Below, piece after piece: positions 35,794-46,715 of a DNA stretch of 64,000 nt. The DNA comes from Actinomyces gaoshouyii (GTDB taxonomy: Bacteria; Actinomycetota; Actinomycetes; Actinomycetales; Actinomycetaceae). The translations under genes and the position numbers were made by a program. Below the pieces are notes generated by a model. The model saw only the letters and a list, made by a program, of their open reading frames with translations, was not told where the DNA came from and made no database searches. Within the stretch, counting starts at the first letter, position 1. The number at the start of each line of letters is the position of its first letter. The stretch covers positions 88,687 through 152,686 of the forward strand of contig NZ_MVIV01000006.1 in NCBI RefSeq assembly GCF_002072175.1. The letters run 5' to 3'.

Positions 35794-36380
35794 GCCTGGT
35801 GGGGACGGCGGGGCTGCGGATCGCGCCGGCGACGGCAGCGATCGAGCCGATCCGCTTGACCAGCGCGGTCGGCGATGAGTCGGGGCCCGGGGCCGACGCG
35901 CTGCGCCACGGCGCAGCGGAGGTGCGCCTGGAGGTCTTCGTCGACGAGCAGGATGTGCCGTTCGTGGAGGAGATCGACGCTCGGGACTTCGAGACGTCGA
36001 CCATCCATCTGCTCGCGCGGGGAGCTGACGGGACACCGCTGGCAACGGGGAGGATCCTCCTGGATCCCGAGCATTCCGGGCGGGTCCACCTGGGGAGGCT
36101 GGCGGTGCGCCGGGTCTGCCGGGGCACTGGACTGGGCGCCCGAATGGTGGCGGCCCTGGAGGAGGTCGCCCTGGAGAGAGCCGGGGTGCGCGGCGATGAT
36201 GCGGTGAGCGTCACGGTGGTGCTCTCCGCCCAGGAGCGGGCCATGGGCTTCTACAGGCGCTGCGGCTACGAGGTGATCAGCGGCGAGTCCTACCTCGACG
36301 CCGGCATCCCTCACCAGGACATGGCCAAGACGATCACACGGCGGATTCGTACTGGGCTCGTTGATGAGGCCTCCTCATGA
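35790..36380 (+). CDS. GNAT family N-acetyltransferase (ElaA/YjcF-like)
   Basis: 196 aa. After ~40 variable residues come VRLEVFVDEQDVPFVEEIDARD, the family VDEQxVP motif, then LGRLAVRRVCRGTGLGARMVAALEEVA (acetyl-CoA loop RGTGLGA) and SAQERAMGFYRRCGYEVISGESYLDAGIPHQDM, all typical of the ElaA/YjcF-type GNATs. Substrate unknown. Start in the ATGA overlap with rluD, so it is translationally coupled. Its stop codon directly abuts repeat copy 2. Confidence 0.85.
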   Translation: MSLVGTAGLRIAPATAAIEPIRLTSAVGDESGPGADALRHGAAEVRLEVFVDEQDVPFVEEIDARDFETSTIHLLARGADGTPLATGRILLDPEHSGRVHLGRLAVRRVCRGTGLGARMVAALEEVALERAGVRGDDAVSVTVVLSAQERAMGFYRRCGYEVISGESYLDAGIPHQDMAKTITRRIRTGLVDEASS

Positions 36381-36510
36381 TGGCGAGATTTGAGGATTCC
36401 TTTTTCTGGCATTAGGTCGCTATCTGCAACGGTGCAGGTCAGTGAGATGCTGTTCGTGCCGGTGCCGCGCTGTGGGCGGTGAAGGGGCGAGCAATCCTCA
36501 AACCTCGCCA
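36381..36510. repeat. 130-bp element with terminal inverted repeats, copy 2
   Basis: Begins immediately after the GNAT stop with TGGCGAGATTTGAGGATT and ends with the complement of TGGCGAGGTTTGAGGATT. Here CCTTTTTCTG follows the left end and GCTCGCCCC the right end read inward, the reverse of copy 1 (2582-2712). Middle ~75 bp diverged. No gene inside. About 70 bp before the dnaE promoter. Confidence 0.75.
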
Positions 36511-36580
36511 TTTCTCGGCCGGTCGGAGCCATCGGCTCGGGTGACGGCGCGGGCCCCTGCTCGCGCCCCTCGCCGGGGCC

Positions 36581-36586
36581 TAGGAT
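36581..36586 (+). promoter_or_regulatory. -10 box for leaderless dnaE mRNA
   Basis: TAGGAT, 6 nt, ATG 36593; no convincing SD. Confidence 0.65.
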
Positions 36587-36592
36587 GAGGTC

Positions 36593-40192
<3,600 letters not shown>

Positions 40193-40238
40193 GAAATCAC
40201 TGGACGGGCTCTGGCCGGGCGCTGATCGCCTGGCCTCT

Positions 40239-40252
40239 GGGGAGGGCTCCCC
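40239..40252 (+). terminator. Short hairpin downstream of dnaE
   Basis: GGGGAG-gg-CTCCCC, 6-bp stem, 46 nt after the dnaE stop. Weak on its own; the rest of 40193-40361 shows nothing else. Confidence 0.3.
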
Positions 40253-40361
40253 TCGCGGTGCGGGGCCGTCCTCGCTCAAGGAGACCTGATCGCCTCGATG
40301 GGCAATGGCCGAACCGCTTCCGTCCTCCCGCCGGCGGCCCACGGATCTCTCCGCGCCCGCC

Positions 40362-40601
40362 TCAGGGCTCGGCTCTCACCCGTGCTCCCGCCGATCCCGA
40401 GGGGAGGGCGATCTCGACAGTGTCACCGTTGGACAGGCGATGCCCTCGGCGCCTCTCCACCTCGCCATTGACACTCACATCGCCCGACTGGATCGCGATC
40501 CGGGCCTCGGCGCCGTCCTCGACGAGGCCGGCGAGCTTCAAGAACTGGCCCAATTTAATCTCTCCGCGAACAAGGATGGCGGGGTACATCGTGTCACTCA
40601 T
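40362..40601 (-). CDS. Small S4-domain RNA-binding protein
   Basis: 79 aa, almost entirely one S4 domain: IKLGQFLKLAGLVEDGAEARIAIQSGDVSVNGEVERRRGHRLSNGDTVEI. Similar to YbcJ/YaaA-type stand-alone S4 proteins that bind structured RNA; the target is unknown. ATG 40601 is chosen because CACAAT lies 6 nt upstream (leaderless spacing) and the S4 fold begins soon after; a longer frame to 40766 has no support. Convergent with dnaE. Confidence 0.8.
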   Translation of the reverse strand: MSDTMYPAILVRGEIKLGQFLKLAGLVEDGAEARIAIQSGDVSVNGEVERRRGHRLSNGDTVEIALPSGSAGARVRAEP

Positions 40602-40607
40602 GAGCCG

Positions 40608-40613
40608 ATTGTG
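40608..40613 (-). promoter_or_regulatory. -10 box for the S4 protein gene
   Basis: CACAAT on the minus strand, 6 nt before ATG 40601. Confidence 0.5.
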
Positions 40614-40790
40614 GCAGGTGTGACTAGTGGTGCGCATGTGGTGCTTGACGGCGTGTCGGATCGATCGCGCAGGGCTTCTCCTGGTGCGGATTGGCCGTGA
40701 GTGAATGGTTCCTTGGAGGATCCTGAAAGGCTCCTCCTGGGAGCCCAGAAAGGCGTGAATGCGCACTATGTCACCGTTTTGAGGCTCCTC

Positions 40791-40808
40791 GTAACGGTAC
40801 GGTTACGG
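40791..40808. promoter_or_regulatory. Operator-like GTAACGGTACGGTTAC site
   Basis: Near-palindrome GTAAC-G-GTAC-G-GTTAC (40791-40806), extended to TACGGTTACGG (40798-40808), 32 bp before the beta-helix protein start. Its complement begins CCGTAACC, a word also present in the acyl-CoA ligase operator (7663-7670). Confidence 0.35.
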
Positions 40809-40839
40809 AGTCCGACCACCACCAGGAGACGACGACACA

Positions 40840-43182
40840 ATGATGCGCCGATACCGTCGATACACAGCACTGCTCGCCATCCTCTTCCTCGGAGCGGCGG
40901 CCCCGGGGCTCGTGGCCCCGGCAGCCGCCGCGCAGGAGTCAGTGATCCATGTTTCAGCCTCCTCCGGATCCGATTCCGGCGATGGCTCCACCGCCAAGCC
41001 CTACAAGACTCTCGCCGCCGCCCTCAAGGCGGCGGGCTCCGGGCAGGTCGTGGAGCTCGCCGATGGCACTTACCGAGAGGGCAATATCTACGTCGACAAG
41101 GGCGTGACCATCCGCGCCGCTTCCGGTGCCACCCCGGTCCTGTCCGGCGCCGAGGTGCCCACCTCGTGGTCTAACAGGGGCGACGGCACATGGTCGACGG
41201 GCTACGACATGGTGCGCTTCTGCGACGTGTGCACCACCAACGCCAACCCCGCGGTCGAGGGCATGGCGGCCTACCCCGAGCAGGTCTTCGTCGACGGCAA
41301 GCCGCTCACGCAGGTCGCCTCGAGGGGCGAGGTGAATGCCTCCTCCTTCTACGTCGACGACCCGGACCCCGTGACCCTCAAGAAGTCGGGCAACTCCTAC
41401 GCCGGCTTCAACTCCAAGCCGCACCGCGGCACTTCCTACGTCATCGGGGTCGATCCCTCCCAGCACACCGTCGAAGTCGTCCAGCAGCACCGCGCCCTCA
41501 CCCTCCACGGGGCGAACGCGACGCTGTCCGGAATCGTCGTCGAGAAGTACTCCCCACTCCAGCGCTGGGACTACAACGATCCCGAGATCGGTGTCTTCAC
41601 CGGTGGCGGTGCCGTTGTCGTGTCCAAGGGCGGCCAGACGATTGAGAACAACACCTTCCGCTACTCCGCGGCCGGCAGCGCGCTGAACCTGGCCAGCGCG
41701 CCGAATGCCAAGGTGACCGGGAACCGCTTCGAGAACAACGGCGGCGCCGCTCTGAACGTCAACACCTCCTCCGGCGCGGTCATCGAGAAGAACTACTGGC
41801 AGGGCACGAACTCCGCCGGGTTCATCACGACCGGCTGCGGCGCCTACTGCACCATCGCCGACACCAAGGTGACGCACTCGGAGAACGTGCGCTACGCCTT
41901 CAACACCGTGGATAACTCGGCGTCGGGCAAGGACGCCTCGCTGCCCCAGAACAACGAGAGCGTGCAGACCGCCGCGATCTGGTTCGACGAGGGCGTCATC
42001 AACTCCGACATCGTGGGCAACCACCTCATCAACGTCCCCCTGGGGATCATCGACGAGGTCTCCTCCCGCAACACCATCGCCTCCAACATCGTCAACGGCG
42101 CGGGAACTGCGATCAGGGTTCAGGGATCCGACAACTCCGCGGTGTGGAACAACACCGTCTCCCACGCGCTGACCAGCCTCGTGGTGCGCGAGGACAACCG
42201 CTCCAAGGGCTGCAACGACAGGAGCGCGGACGGGACCTGCACCGCGGTGGAGGCCTGGAGCTCCAAGCACGGCCTGAGCTGGGACACCAAGAACACAGTG
42301 GTCGCCAACAACATCTTCTCCTCGGAGCAGACGCAGGGCGCCTCCGATGACCCCTGGCGCTACGCCTCCATGGTCAACGTCGACGGCGACGCCAACCGCC
42401 GCGCCCCTGGTGCCGTCTATGCCAACGAGATGATCTCCAGCATCGACCACAACGCCTACTACCGTCCGCAGGGCGGTGACTACAACTTCCTGCACTGGTG
42501 GCAGTACGGGACGAGCTCGAAGAACGAGGCCTTCTACTCCCAGGATCTGAAGACCTTCACCTCGAACAAGGGTGTGACCACCGGCGGCAAGGAGAGGCAC
42601 AGTCTCGACCTGCGCGGTAACCCGGACGCCAATCCGCTGTTCACGAAGGAGGCCGACGGCGCGAACTGGAAGGCCTCGGACTTCCGCCTCAAGTCCGGAA
42701 GCCCGGCCTCCGGCGCGGGCGAGGCCCTGCCCTCCGCGATCGCCCAGAAGGTCGGTGTCGATGCCGGCACTGCCGTGAACATGGGTGCCCTGGTCAATGC
42801 CGCTTGGAATGGCGAGCAGCCCGCTGCCGCCCAGGCGGCGGACGCCAACGCTGCGGCGGCGCAGGCCCAGGCGCCCTCTGCCGCACCCACCACGGGCGGC
42901 GCTGCGGCGGCGCAGGCCCAGGCGCCCTCTGCCGCACCCACCACGGGCGGCGCTGCGGCGGCGCAGGCCCAGGCGCCCTCTGCCGCACCCGCTCAGGCGG
43001 CAGCCCCTGCTGCCAAGGAGACTCCGGCCGCCAAGGCAGAGGCGGCCGCCTCCCGGGCCGAGATCGCCCAGGACGTCAAGCCGAAGGCCAGGACCCTCAT
43101 GGTCGGCGGGGCCTTCGCCTCGCTCCTGGCCAGCATCCTCGGCCCGTTCCTGCGGCGCTGGTTCCTGTCGATGCGCGCATGA
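40840..43182 (+). CDS. Secreted right-handed beta-helix protein with C-terminal membrane anchor
   Basis: 780 aa. Signal peptide (residues ~1-31, RRYRRYTALLAILFLGAAAPGLVAP..AAA). From residue ~35, IHVSASSGSDSGDGSTAKPYKTLAAALKAAGSGQVVELADGTYREG is the DUF1565/pectate-lyase-fold entry strand, followed by many beta-helix turns (NNTFRYSAAGSALNL, GNRFENNGGAALNV, NNTVSHALTSLVV). From residue ~670 three near-perfect 17-residue repeats AAAAQAQAPSAAPTTGG form an extended stalk, and a hydrophobic segment (TLMVGGAFASLLASILGPFL) plus RRW..R anchors the C-terminus; no LPXTG. Probably acts on or binds surface polysaccharide (lyase, epimerase or adhesin); no catalytic residues could be assigned. SD AGGAG; ATG 40840 or 40843. 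Confidence 0.8.
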   Translation: MMRRYRRYTALLAILFLGAAAPGLVAPAAAAQESVIHVSASSGSDSGDGSTAKPYKTLAAALKAAGSGQVVELADGTYREGNIYVDKGVTIRAASGATPVLSGAEVPTSWSNRGDGTWSTGYDMVRFCDVCTTNANPAVEGMAAYPEQVFVDGKPLTQVASRGEVNASSFYVDDPDPVTLKKSGNSYAGFNSKPHRGTSYVIGVDPSQHTVEVVQQHRALTLHGANATLSGIVVEKYSPLQRWDYNDPEIGVFTGGGAVVVSKGGQTIENNTFRYSAAGSALNLASAPNAKVTGNRFENNGGAALNVNTSSGAVIEKNYWQGTNSAGFITTGCGAYCTIADTKVTHSENVRYAFNTVDNSASGKDASLPQNNESVQTAAIWFDEGVINSDIVGNHLINVPLGIIDEVSSRNTIASNIVNGAGTAIRVQGSDNSAVWNNTVSHALTSLVVREDNRSKGCNDRSADGTCTAVEAWSSKHGLSWDTKNTVVANNIFSSEQTQGASDDPWRYASMVNVDGDANRRAPGAVYANEMISSIDHNAYYRPQGGDYNFLHWWQYGTSSKNEAFYSQDLKTFTSNKGVTTGGKERHSLDLRGNPDANPLFTKEADGANWKASDFRLKSGSPASGAGEALPSAIAQKVGVDAGTAVNMGALVNAAWNGEQPAAAQAADANAAAAQAQAPSAAPTTGGAAAAQAQAPSAAPTTGGAAAAQAQAPSAAPAQAAAPAAKETPAAKAEAAASRAEIAQDVKPKARTLMVGGAFASLLASILGPFLRRWFLSMRA
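42850..42990 (+). repeat. 51-bp tandem repeat, 2.8 copies
   Basis: Units 42850-42900, 42901-42951 and 42952-42990 (partial, 39 bp) appear identical base for base, encoding 17-residue Ala/Gln/Pro repeats of the beta-helix protein. Perfect identity points to recent expansion, and copy number is likely to vary between strains. Confidence 0.9.
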
Positions 43183-43712
43183 GCGGATCGGGGGAGGAGC
43201 CCCTGGCGATCGCTGTCGGCGCGCGCTATCCGGTGGGGGAGCGGCAGTACCTGCTCTCCGAGCGGCTGGCGCGCGCCGTCGCGCGCTGCCGGGAAGTGCT
43301 CATCGAGGTGGCCGGGAACCGGGATGTCATCACCTACGGCGAGCTCAGCGACGAGATCGCAGGGGCGGTTCCGCCCCACCGCATGGGGCCGCTGCTGTCG
43401 ATGATCGCCCATGACTGCGCCGCCCGCGGCGAGCCCAGCCTGGCCTCCCTCGTGGTGTCCGCTGGTACGGGCGAGGTCTCGACCCCGGATGCGCGTTGGG
43501 CGCCTCCCAATCGCCGGGCCTGCTGGGATCTGTGGTCCAGCCGCTCCCGGAGCGCAGTCCCCGGTGCGACCCGCGGCCGCGAGAGTGCCGCTGCTCAGGC
43601 CTCCGAGGCGGTGGTCGCCGGCGACTCGGCGCTGTCGTGGCCGTCGTCATCGCCGCGATCGCTATCCGAATCGCCGGCGTTGCGGATGCGCAGGGGCTCC
43701 AGTCCCGGGTGA
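43179..43712 (+). CDS. Unknown protein, translationally coupled to the beta-helix gene
   Basis: 177 aa, starting in an ATGA overlap with the preceding stop. The first ~110 residues look like a real compact domain: VGERQYLLSERLARAVARCREVLIEVAGNRDVITYGELSDEIAGAVPPHRMGPLLSMIAHDCAARGEPSLASLVVSAGTGEVSTPD. I do not recognise a named family. The last ~60 residues are Ser/Arg/Ala-rich, and the final 118 bp overlap the 3' end of the opposite-strand gene, so the C-terminus may be a read-through extension after loss of an earlier stop. No signal peptide or membrane segment. Confidence 0.6.
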   Translation: MSGSGEEPLAIAVGARYPVGERQYLLSERLARAVARCREVLIEVAGNRDVITYGELSDEIAGAVPPHRMGPLLSMIAHDCAARGEPSLASLVVSAGTGEVSTPDARWAPPNRRACWDLWSSRSRSAVPGATRGRESAAAQASEAVVAGDSALSWPSSSPRSLSESPALRMRRGSSPG

Positions 43713-44533
43713 TCGCGCAGCCCCTTGGCGCCGAAGAGCGCGTAGACCGCCGCCACGGCGGTCACCGCCGAGGCGGGGCCGGCCAGGCGGAGGGGCGAGA
43801 CCGATTCGAACTCCAGGATGAGCTCGCCCGCGGGCAACTGCGGGCGGATCGCGACGATCGCGTCGTAGTGGAAGCTCAGCCAATGCAGGTCGTTGCGCTG
43901 GACGAGCACGCGCCGCTGGGTGACCAGCGCTCGGACGGACTGGTTCTCCCTCCACTGATGCCTCGGCCGACTCCTGGTCCACAGTCGGTGGCGCTGCGCC
44001 AACGGCACGGCGTCCAGCCCCGCCGACGCCCCGCCGGATCCACCGCCGACTCCGGTACCGGGCAGGAGAGGATGGGCCTTCTCGCTGTAGTACCGGGCGT
44101 ACTCGGAGGGGCAGTCGGCCAGCACCTGCTCGTTCGTGTCGATCGCGACATCCCAGGGGCGCCCCAGGTCGAAGGCCCCGCCCAGGGCCAGGCCCCGGGC
44201 CACGGCCCTCGCCTGCTCCTGGGAGGCAACCAGTCCTGCGTACCATTCGAGCGCCTGGGACTCCGCTGCGTTCGGATGGCCGGAGTGGAACCGGTGGGCC
44301 CGCCATGCGCGGCGCAGCAGCCCGGCCAGCCTGATGAGGGTCAGCAGCGCGAAGAGCGCCATCACGGTCGCGCCGCCGCCGACGAGCACCGCCGTGTACC
44401 GGGGCGCCGCCAGCTGGGAGGTGCCCGCCCACAGCGCGGTCGCGCCGAGGAGGGCGCCGATGATCGGGGGCAGGATTCCCGCCCAGTCCCTCCCAGCGGG
44501 CATCGCGGGTAACGGCATGCGGGGCATGCTCAT
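43595..44533 (-). CDS. Unknown membrane protein
   Basis: 312 aa. Two membrane segments near the N-terminus (DWAGILPPIIGALLGATALWAG and YTAVLVGGGATVMALFALLTLIRLAGLL), then a soluble part of ~220 residues with AWRAHRFHSGHPNAAESQALEWYAGLVASQEQAR and RALVTQRRVLVQRNDLHWLSFHYDAIVAI, which suggests a membrane-associated PH-like fold (inference), and an acidic tail. ATG 44533 is preceded by GAGGAG. Divergent from hisD; convergent overlap with the previous gene. Confidence 0.65.
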   Translation of the reverse strand: MSMPRMPLPAMPAGRDWAGILPPIIGALLGATALWAGTSQLAAPRYTAVLVGGGATVMALFALLTLIRLAGLLRRAWRAHRFHSGHPNAAESQALEWYAGLVASQEQARAVARGLALGGAFDLGRPWDVAIDTNEQVLADCPSEYARYYSEKAHPLLPGTGVGGGSGGASAGLDAVPLAQRHRLWTRSRPRHQWRENQSVRALVTQRRVLVQRNDLHWLSFHYDAIVAIRPQLPAGELILEFESVSPLRLAGPASAVTAVAAVYALFGAKGLRDHPGLEPLRIRNAGDSDSDRGDDDGHDSAESPATTASEA

Positions 44534-44626
44534 GGCAGGACTCCTCGTCGTCAGGGATAGCAGGGGGCTCGATCGCCATAAGGTTATCGTTTCGTAATCA
44601 TCCGTATTGCTCCTTCGGTCCCTGGC

Positions 44627-44650
44627 GAGCCCCCCGCCGGCAGGGGGCTC
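44627..44650. other. Hairpin between divergent genes
   Basis: GAGCCCCC (44627-44634) and GGGGGCTC (44643-44650), 8-nt loop, between the membrane-protein gene and hisD; since both genes point away it is not an ordinary terminator. Confidence 0.4.
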
Positions 44651-44701
44651 CAGGCGGCATCCAGGCTCCGGTCGGGGGCGTGAGCCGCCCGTCCTTGCCG
44701 A

Positions 44702-44707
44702 TAACCT
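44702..44707 (+). promoter_or_regulatory. -10 box for leaderless hisD mRNA
   Basis: TAACCT, 6 nt, ATG 44714. This spacing fixes the start at 44714, since the in-frame GTG at 44708 would be upstream of the transcript. Confidence 0.65.
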
Positions 44708-44713
44708 GTGCCC

Positions 44714-46063
44714 ATGCTGACCCGCATCGACCTGCGTGACACCGACCTCACCCCTCATCAGCTCGCCCAGCGCCTGCCGCGCGCGGCCCTGGACGTCGCC
44801 GCCGCCCTGGAGACGGTGGCGCCGATCATCAGTGATGTCAGGGCGCGGGGCGCCGCCGCCCTGCGGGATCTGGCTGAGAGGTTCGACGGCGTCCGCCCCG
44901 AGCGCCTGCGCGTGCCGCAGGAGATGATCCAGCGCGCTGTCGACGGCCTCGATCCCGCCGTCCGAGAGGCCCTGGATCTCTCGATCGCCCACAACCGCGC
45001 GGGCCACGCCGCCCAGATGCCCTCCGAGCGGGTCACGCGCATCATCGATGGCGGGATCATCACCCAGCGCTGGATCCCCGTCCGGCGGGTCGGCCTGTAC
45101 GTCCCGGGGGGACTTGCCGTCTACCCGAGCTCGGTGGTCATGAATGTCGTCGCGGCTCAGGTCGCCGGGGTGGAGAGCGTCGTCCTCGCCTCGCCGCCCC
45201 AGGCCGAGCACGGAGGGCTGCCCCATCCCACGATCCTGGCGGCCTGCGGCCTGCTCGGCGTCACCGAGGTCTACGCCGCGGGCGGCGCCCAGGCCATCGC
45301 CATGCTCGCCTACGGCGCCCAGGCCGAGACCGGGGTCGATGAGGGGATGAGCGCCGAGGGTGTTCTGTGCGAGCCCGTCGACGTCATCGCTGGGCCCGGC
45401 AATGTGTACGTCGCCGCAGCCAAGCGCGCCGTCCTCGGTGACGTCGGCATCGACGCCGAGGCCGGGCCCACGGAGATCGCCATCCTCGCTGACGCCTCCG
45501 CGAATCCCGAGTACGTCGCGGCCGACCTGCTCTCCCAGGCCGAGCACGACCCGAATGCGGGATCAGTGCTCATCACCGACAGCGCCGGTCTCGCCGATGC
45601 CGTCGACGCCGTACTCGAGCGTCGACTCGCGGCGACGCGGCATCGGGAGCGCGCCGCGACCGCCCTGGGGGGCGCCCAGTCGGGGGTGGTGCTCGTGCGG
45701 GACCTGGAGCAGGGCATCGCCGTGGCCGATGCCTACGCTGCCGAGCACCTCGAGATCCAGACCGCGGATGCGCCCGACGTGGCGCGCCGCATTCGCAACG
45801 CCGGGGCGGTCTTCGTCGGCCCCTACAGCCCCGTCCCGCTCGGCGACTACCTCGCCGGCTCCAACCACGTCCTGCCCACCGGCGGCACGGCGCGGTTCGC
45901 CGCGGGGCTCAGCGTCATGGTCTACCTCAAGCCCGTTCAGATGATCGAGTACAGCGCCGAGGCCCTGGGAGCGATGTCCGGCCCGCTTGCGGCGCTGGCC
46001 CAGGCGGAGGATCTTCCCGCCCATGCCGAGGCTGTTGGCGCGCGTTTTCACGGCCGCGATTGA
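44714..46063 (+). CDS. hisD: Histidinol dehydrogenase
   Basis: 449 aa zinc enzyme oxidising L-histidinol to L-histidine in two NAD steps. Signatures: [68 protein letters not shown] (catalytic/zinc Gln-His region), and [38 protein letters not shown]. In most actinobacteria hisD is followed directly by hisC and hisB; here a strong hairpin follows and hisC is 13.7 kb away. Confidence 0.95.
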   Translation: MLTRIDLRDTDLTPHQLAQRLPRAALDVAAALETVAPIISDVRARGAAALRDLAERFDGVRPERLRVPQEMIQRAVDGLDPAVREALDLSIAHNRAGHAAQMPSERVTRIIDGGIITQRWIPVRRVGLYVPGGLAVYPSSVVMNVVAAQVAGVESVVLASPPQAEHGGLPHPTILAACGLLGVTEVYAAGGAQAIAMLAYGAQAETGVDEGMSAEGVLCEPVDVIAGPGNVYVAAAKRAVLGDVGIDAEAGPTEIAILADASANPEYVAADLLSQAEHDPNAGSVLITDSAGLADAVDAVLERRLAATRHRERAATALGGAQSGVVLVRDLEQGIAVADAYAAEHLEIQTADAPDVARRIRNAGAVFVGPYSPVPLGDYLAGSNHVLPTGGTARFAAGLSVMVYLKPVQMIEYSAEALGAMSGPLAALAQAEDLPAHAEAVGARFHGRD

Positions 46064-46074
46064 ACTCGTATCTG

Positions 46075-46118
46075 GAATCCGCGCCGAGCACCCATCCATG
46101 GGTGCTCGGCGCGGATTC
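46075..46118 (+). terminator. hisD: 21-bp hairpin after hisD
   Basis: Arms 46075-46095 and 46098-46118 are perfectly complementary (GAATCCGCGCCGAGCACCCAT and complement; effective loop 4 nt), 12 nt after the hisD stop, with no T-run. Confidence 0.8.
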
Positions 46119-46544
46119 TCGTCCCAGGGAGGATTGGGCCTCCTACTTTCGTCCATCCGCGCTGATGAGATTCGTGGGGAGCGGTCGTCGCCGCGATTCC
46201 AACGCGCTTTTGGTGGTGGCGATCGAATAATGATGAGAACGTGATAGACGCGACTGAATTCTGTCCTCGGGAGCCGAATGGGCCGCTGGCCATGGCTGAT
46301 ATTCCAACAGGCATGTGATATATCACAACTCGAACATGTTCAAATTGTATGTTCCCACAGTGTTGTTCTCCTATATCAAATCGTTATCTTCGGTTCAGAT
46401 GCGTCCGGACCCCATCTGGATGTGTTCCGGTGCGAACGATCATCATCGTGGTTCCGCCCTGATCCCTTGAGTCGAAATGACGGTGTGATGAGCAGTTGCT
46501 CCCTGATTCTTGTGCATTCCCCATGGCTGCCCGGTCCGGGCGCC
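46119..46544. promoter_or_regulatory. AT-rich upstream region of the exopolysaccharide locus
   Basis: About 425 bases with clearly lower GC than the rest of the window, especially 46300-46400. It contains the 14-bp perfect palindrome TGTGATATATCACA (46314-46327) and, 4 nt later, the 10-bp palindrome GAACATGTTC (46332-46341), then TATATCAAAT (46372-46381) as a possible -10. No confident -35. No gene is supported upstream of 46488. Probable promoter with two operator sites. Confidence 0.55.
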
Positions 46545-46715
46545 ATGGCGCGCATTCTTGCCATCGTCGGGACGATTGCGCACATTCTCACGCTTCTCGC
46601 CGGACTCCTCTTCGCCGTCGTGGCCGTCGCCTGGCTGTGGGTGAACCTCGTCGGGGCCCTCAGGCGGACCCTCATCGGCTGGTACAGGGGGCCGGGCCGC
46701 AGGAGGGGTGCATGA
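46545..46715 (+). CDS. Small membrane protein of the exopolysaccharide locus
   Basis: 56 aa if started at ATG 46545 (ATG 46488 is possible; neither has a clear SD). One long hydrophobic stretch (VGTIAHILTLLAGLLFAVVAVAWLWVNLVGAL) and a basic tail RRTLIGWYRGPGRRRGA. Its stop overlaps the start of the GT2 gene (ATGA), so the two are co-translated. By position and topology it may play the part of the small subunits PgaD/IcaD that support PgaC/IcaA synthases; that is an inference without sequence similarity. Confidence 0.55.
   Translation: MARILAIVGTIAHILTLLAGLLFAVVAVAWLWVNLVGALRRTLIGWYRGPGRRRGA

Noticed and set aside
42850..42990. Repeats as a CRISPR-like array
   Set aside because: Tandem 51-bp units have no spacers and are in frame within a protein gene.
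43020..43182. LPXTG sortase anchor on the beta-helix protein
   Set aside because: No LPXTG-like motif precedes the C-terminal hydrophobic segment; it ends as a simple membrane anchor.
44708..44710. GTG 44708 as hisD start
   Set aside because: It directly follows the -10 box TAACCT; ATG 44714 has the standard 6-nt spacing seen at other genes.
46332..46341. GAACATGTTC as a LexA (SOS) box
   Set aside because: LexA boxes need GAAC-N4-GTTC; here only two bases separate the half-sites.
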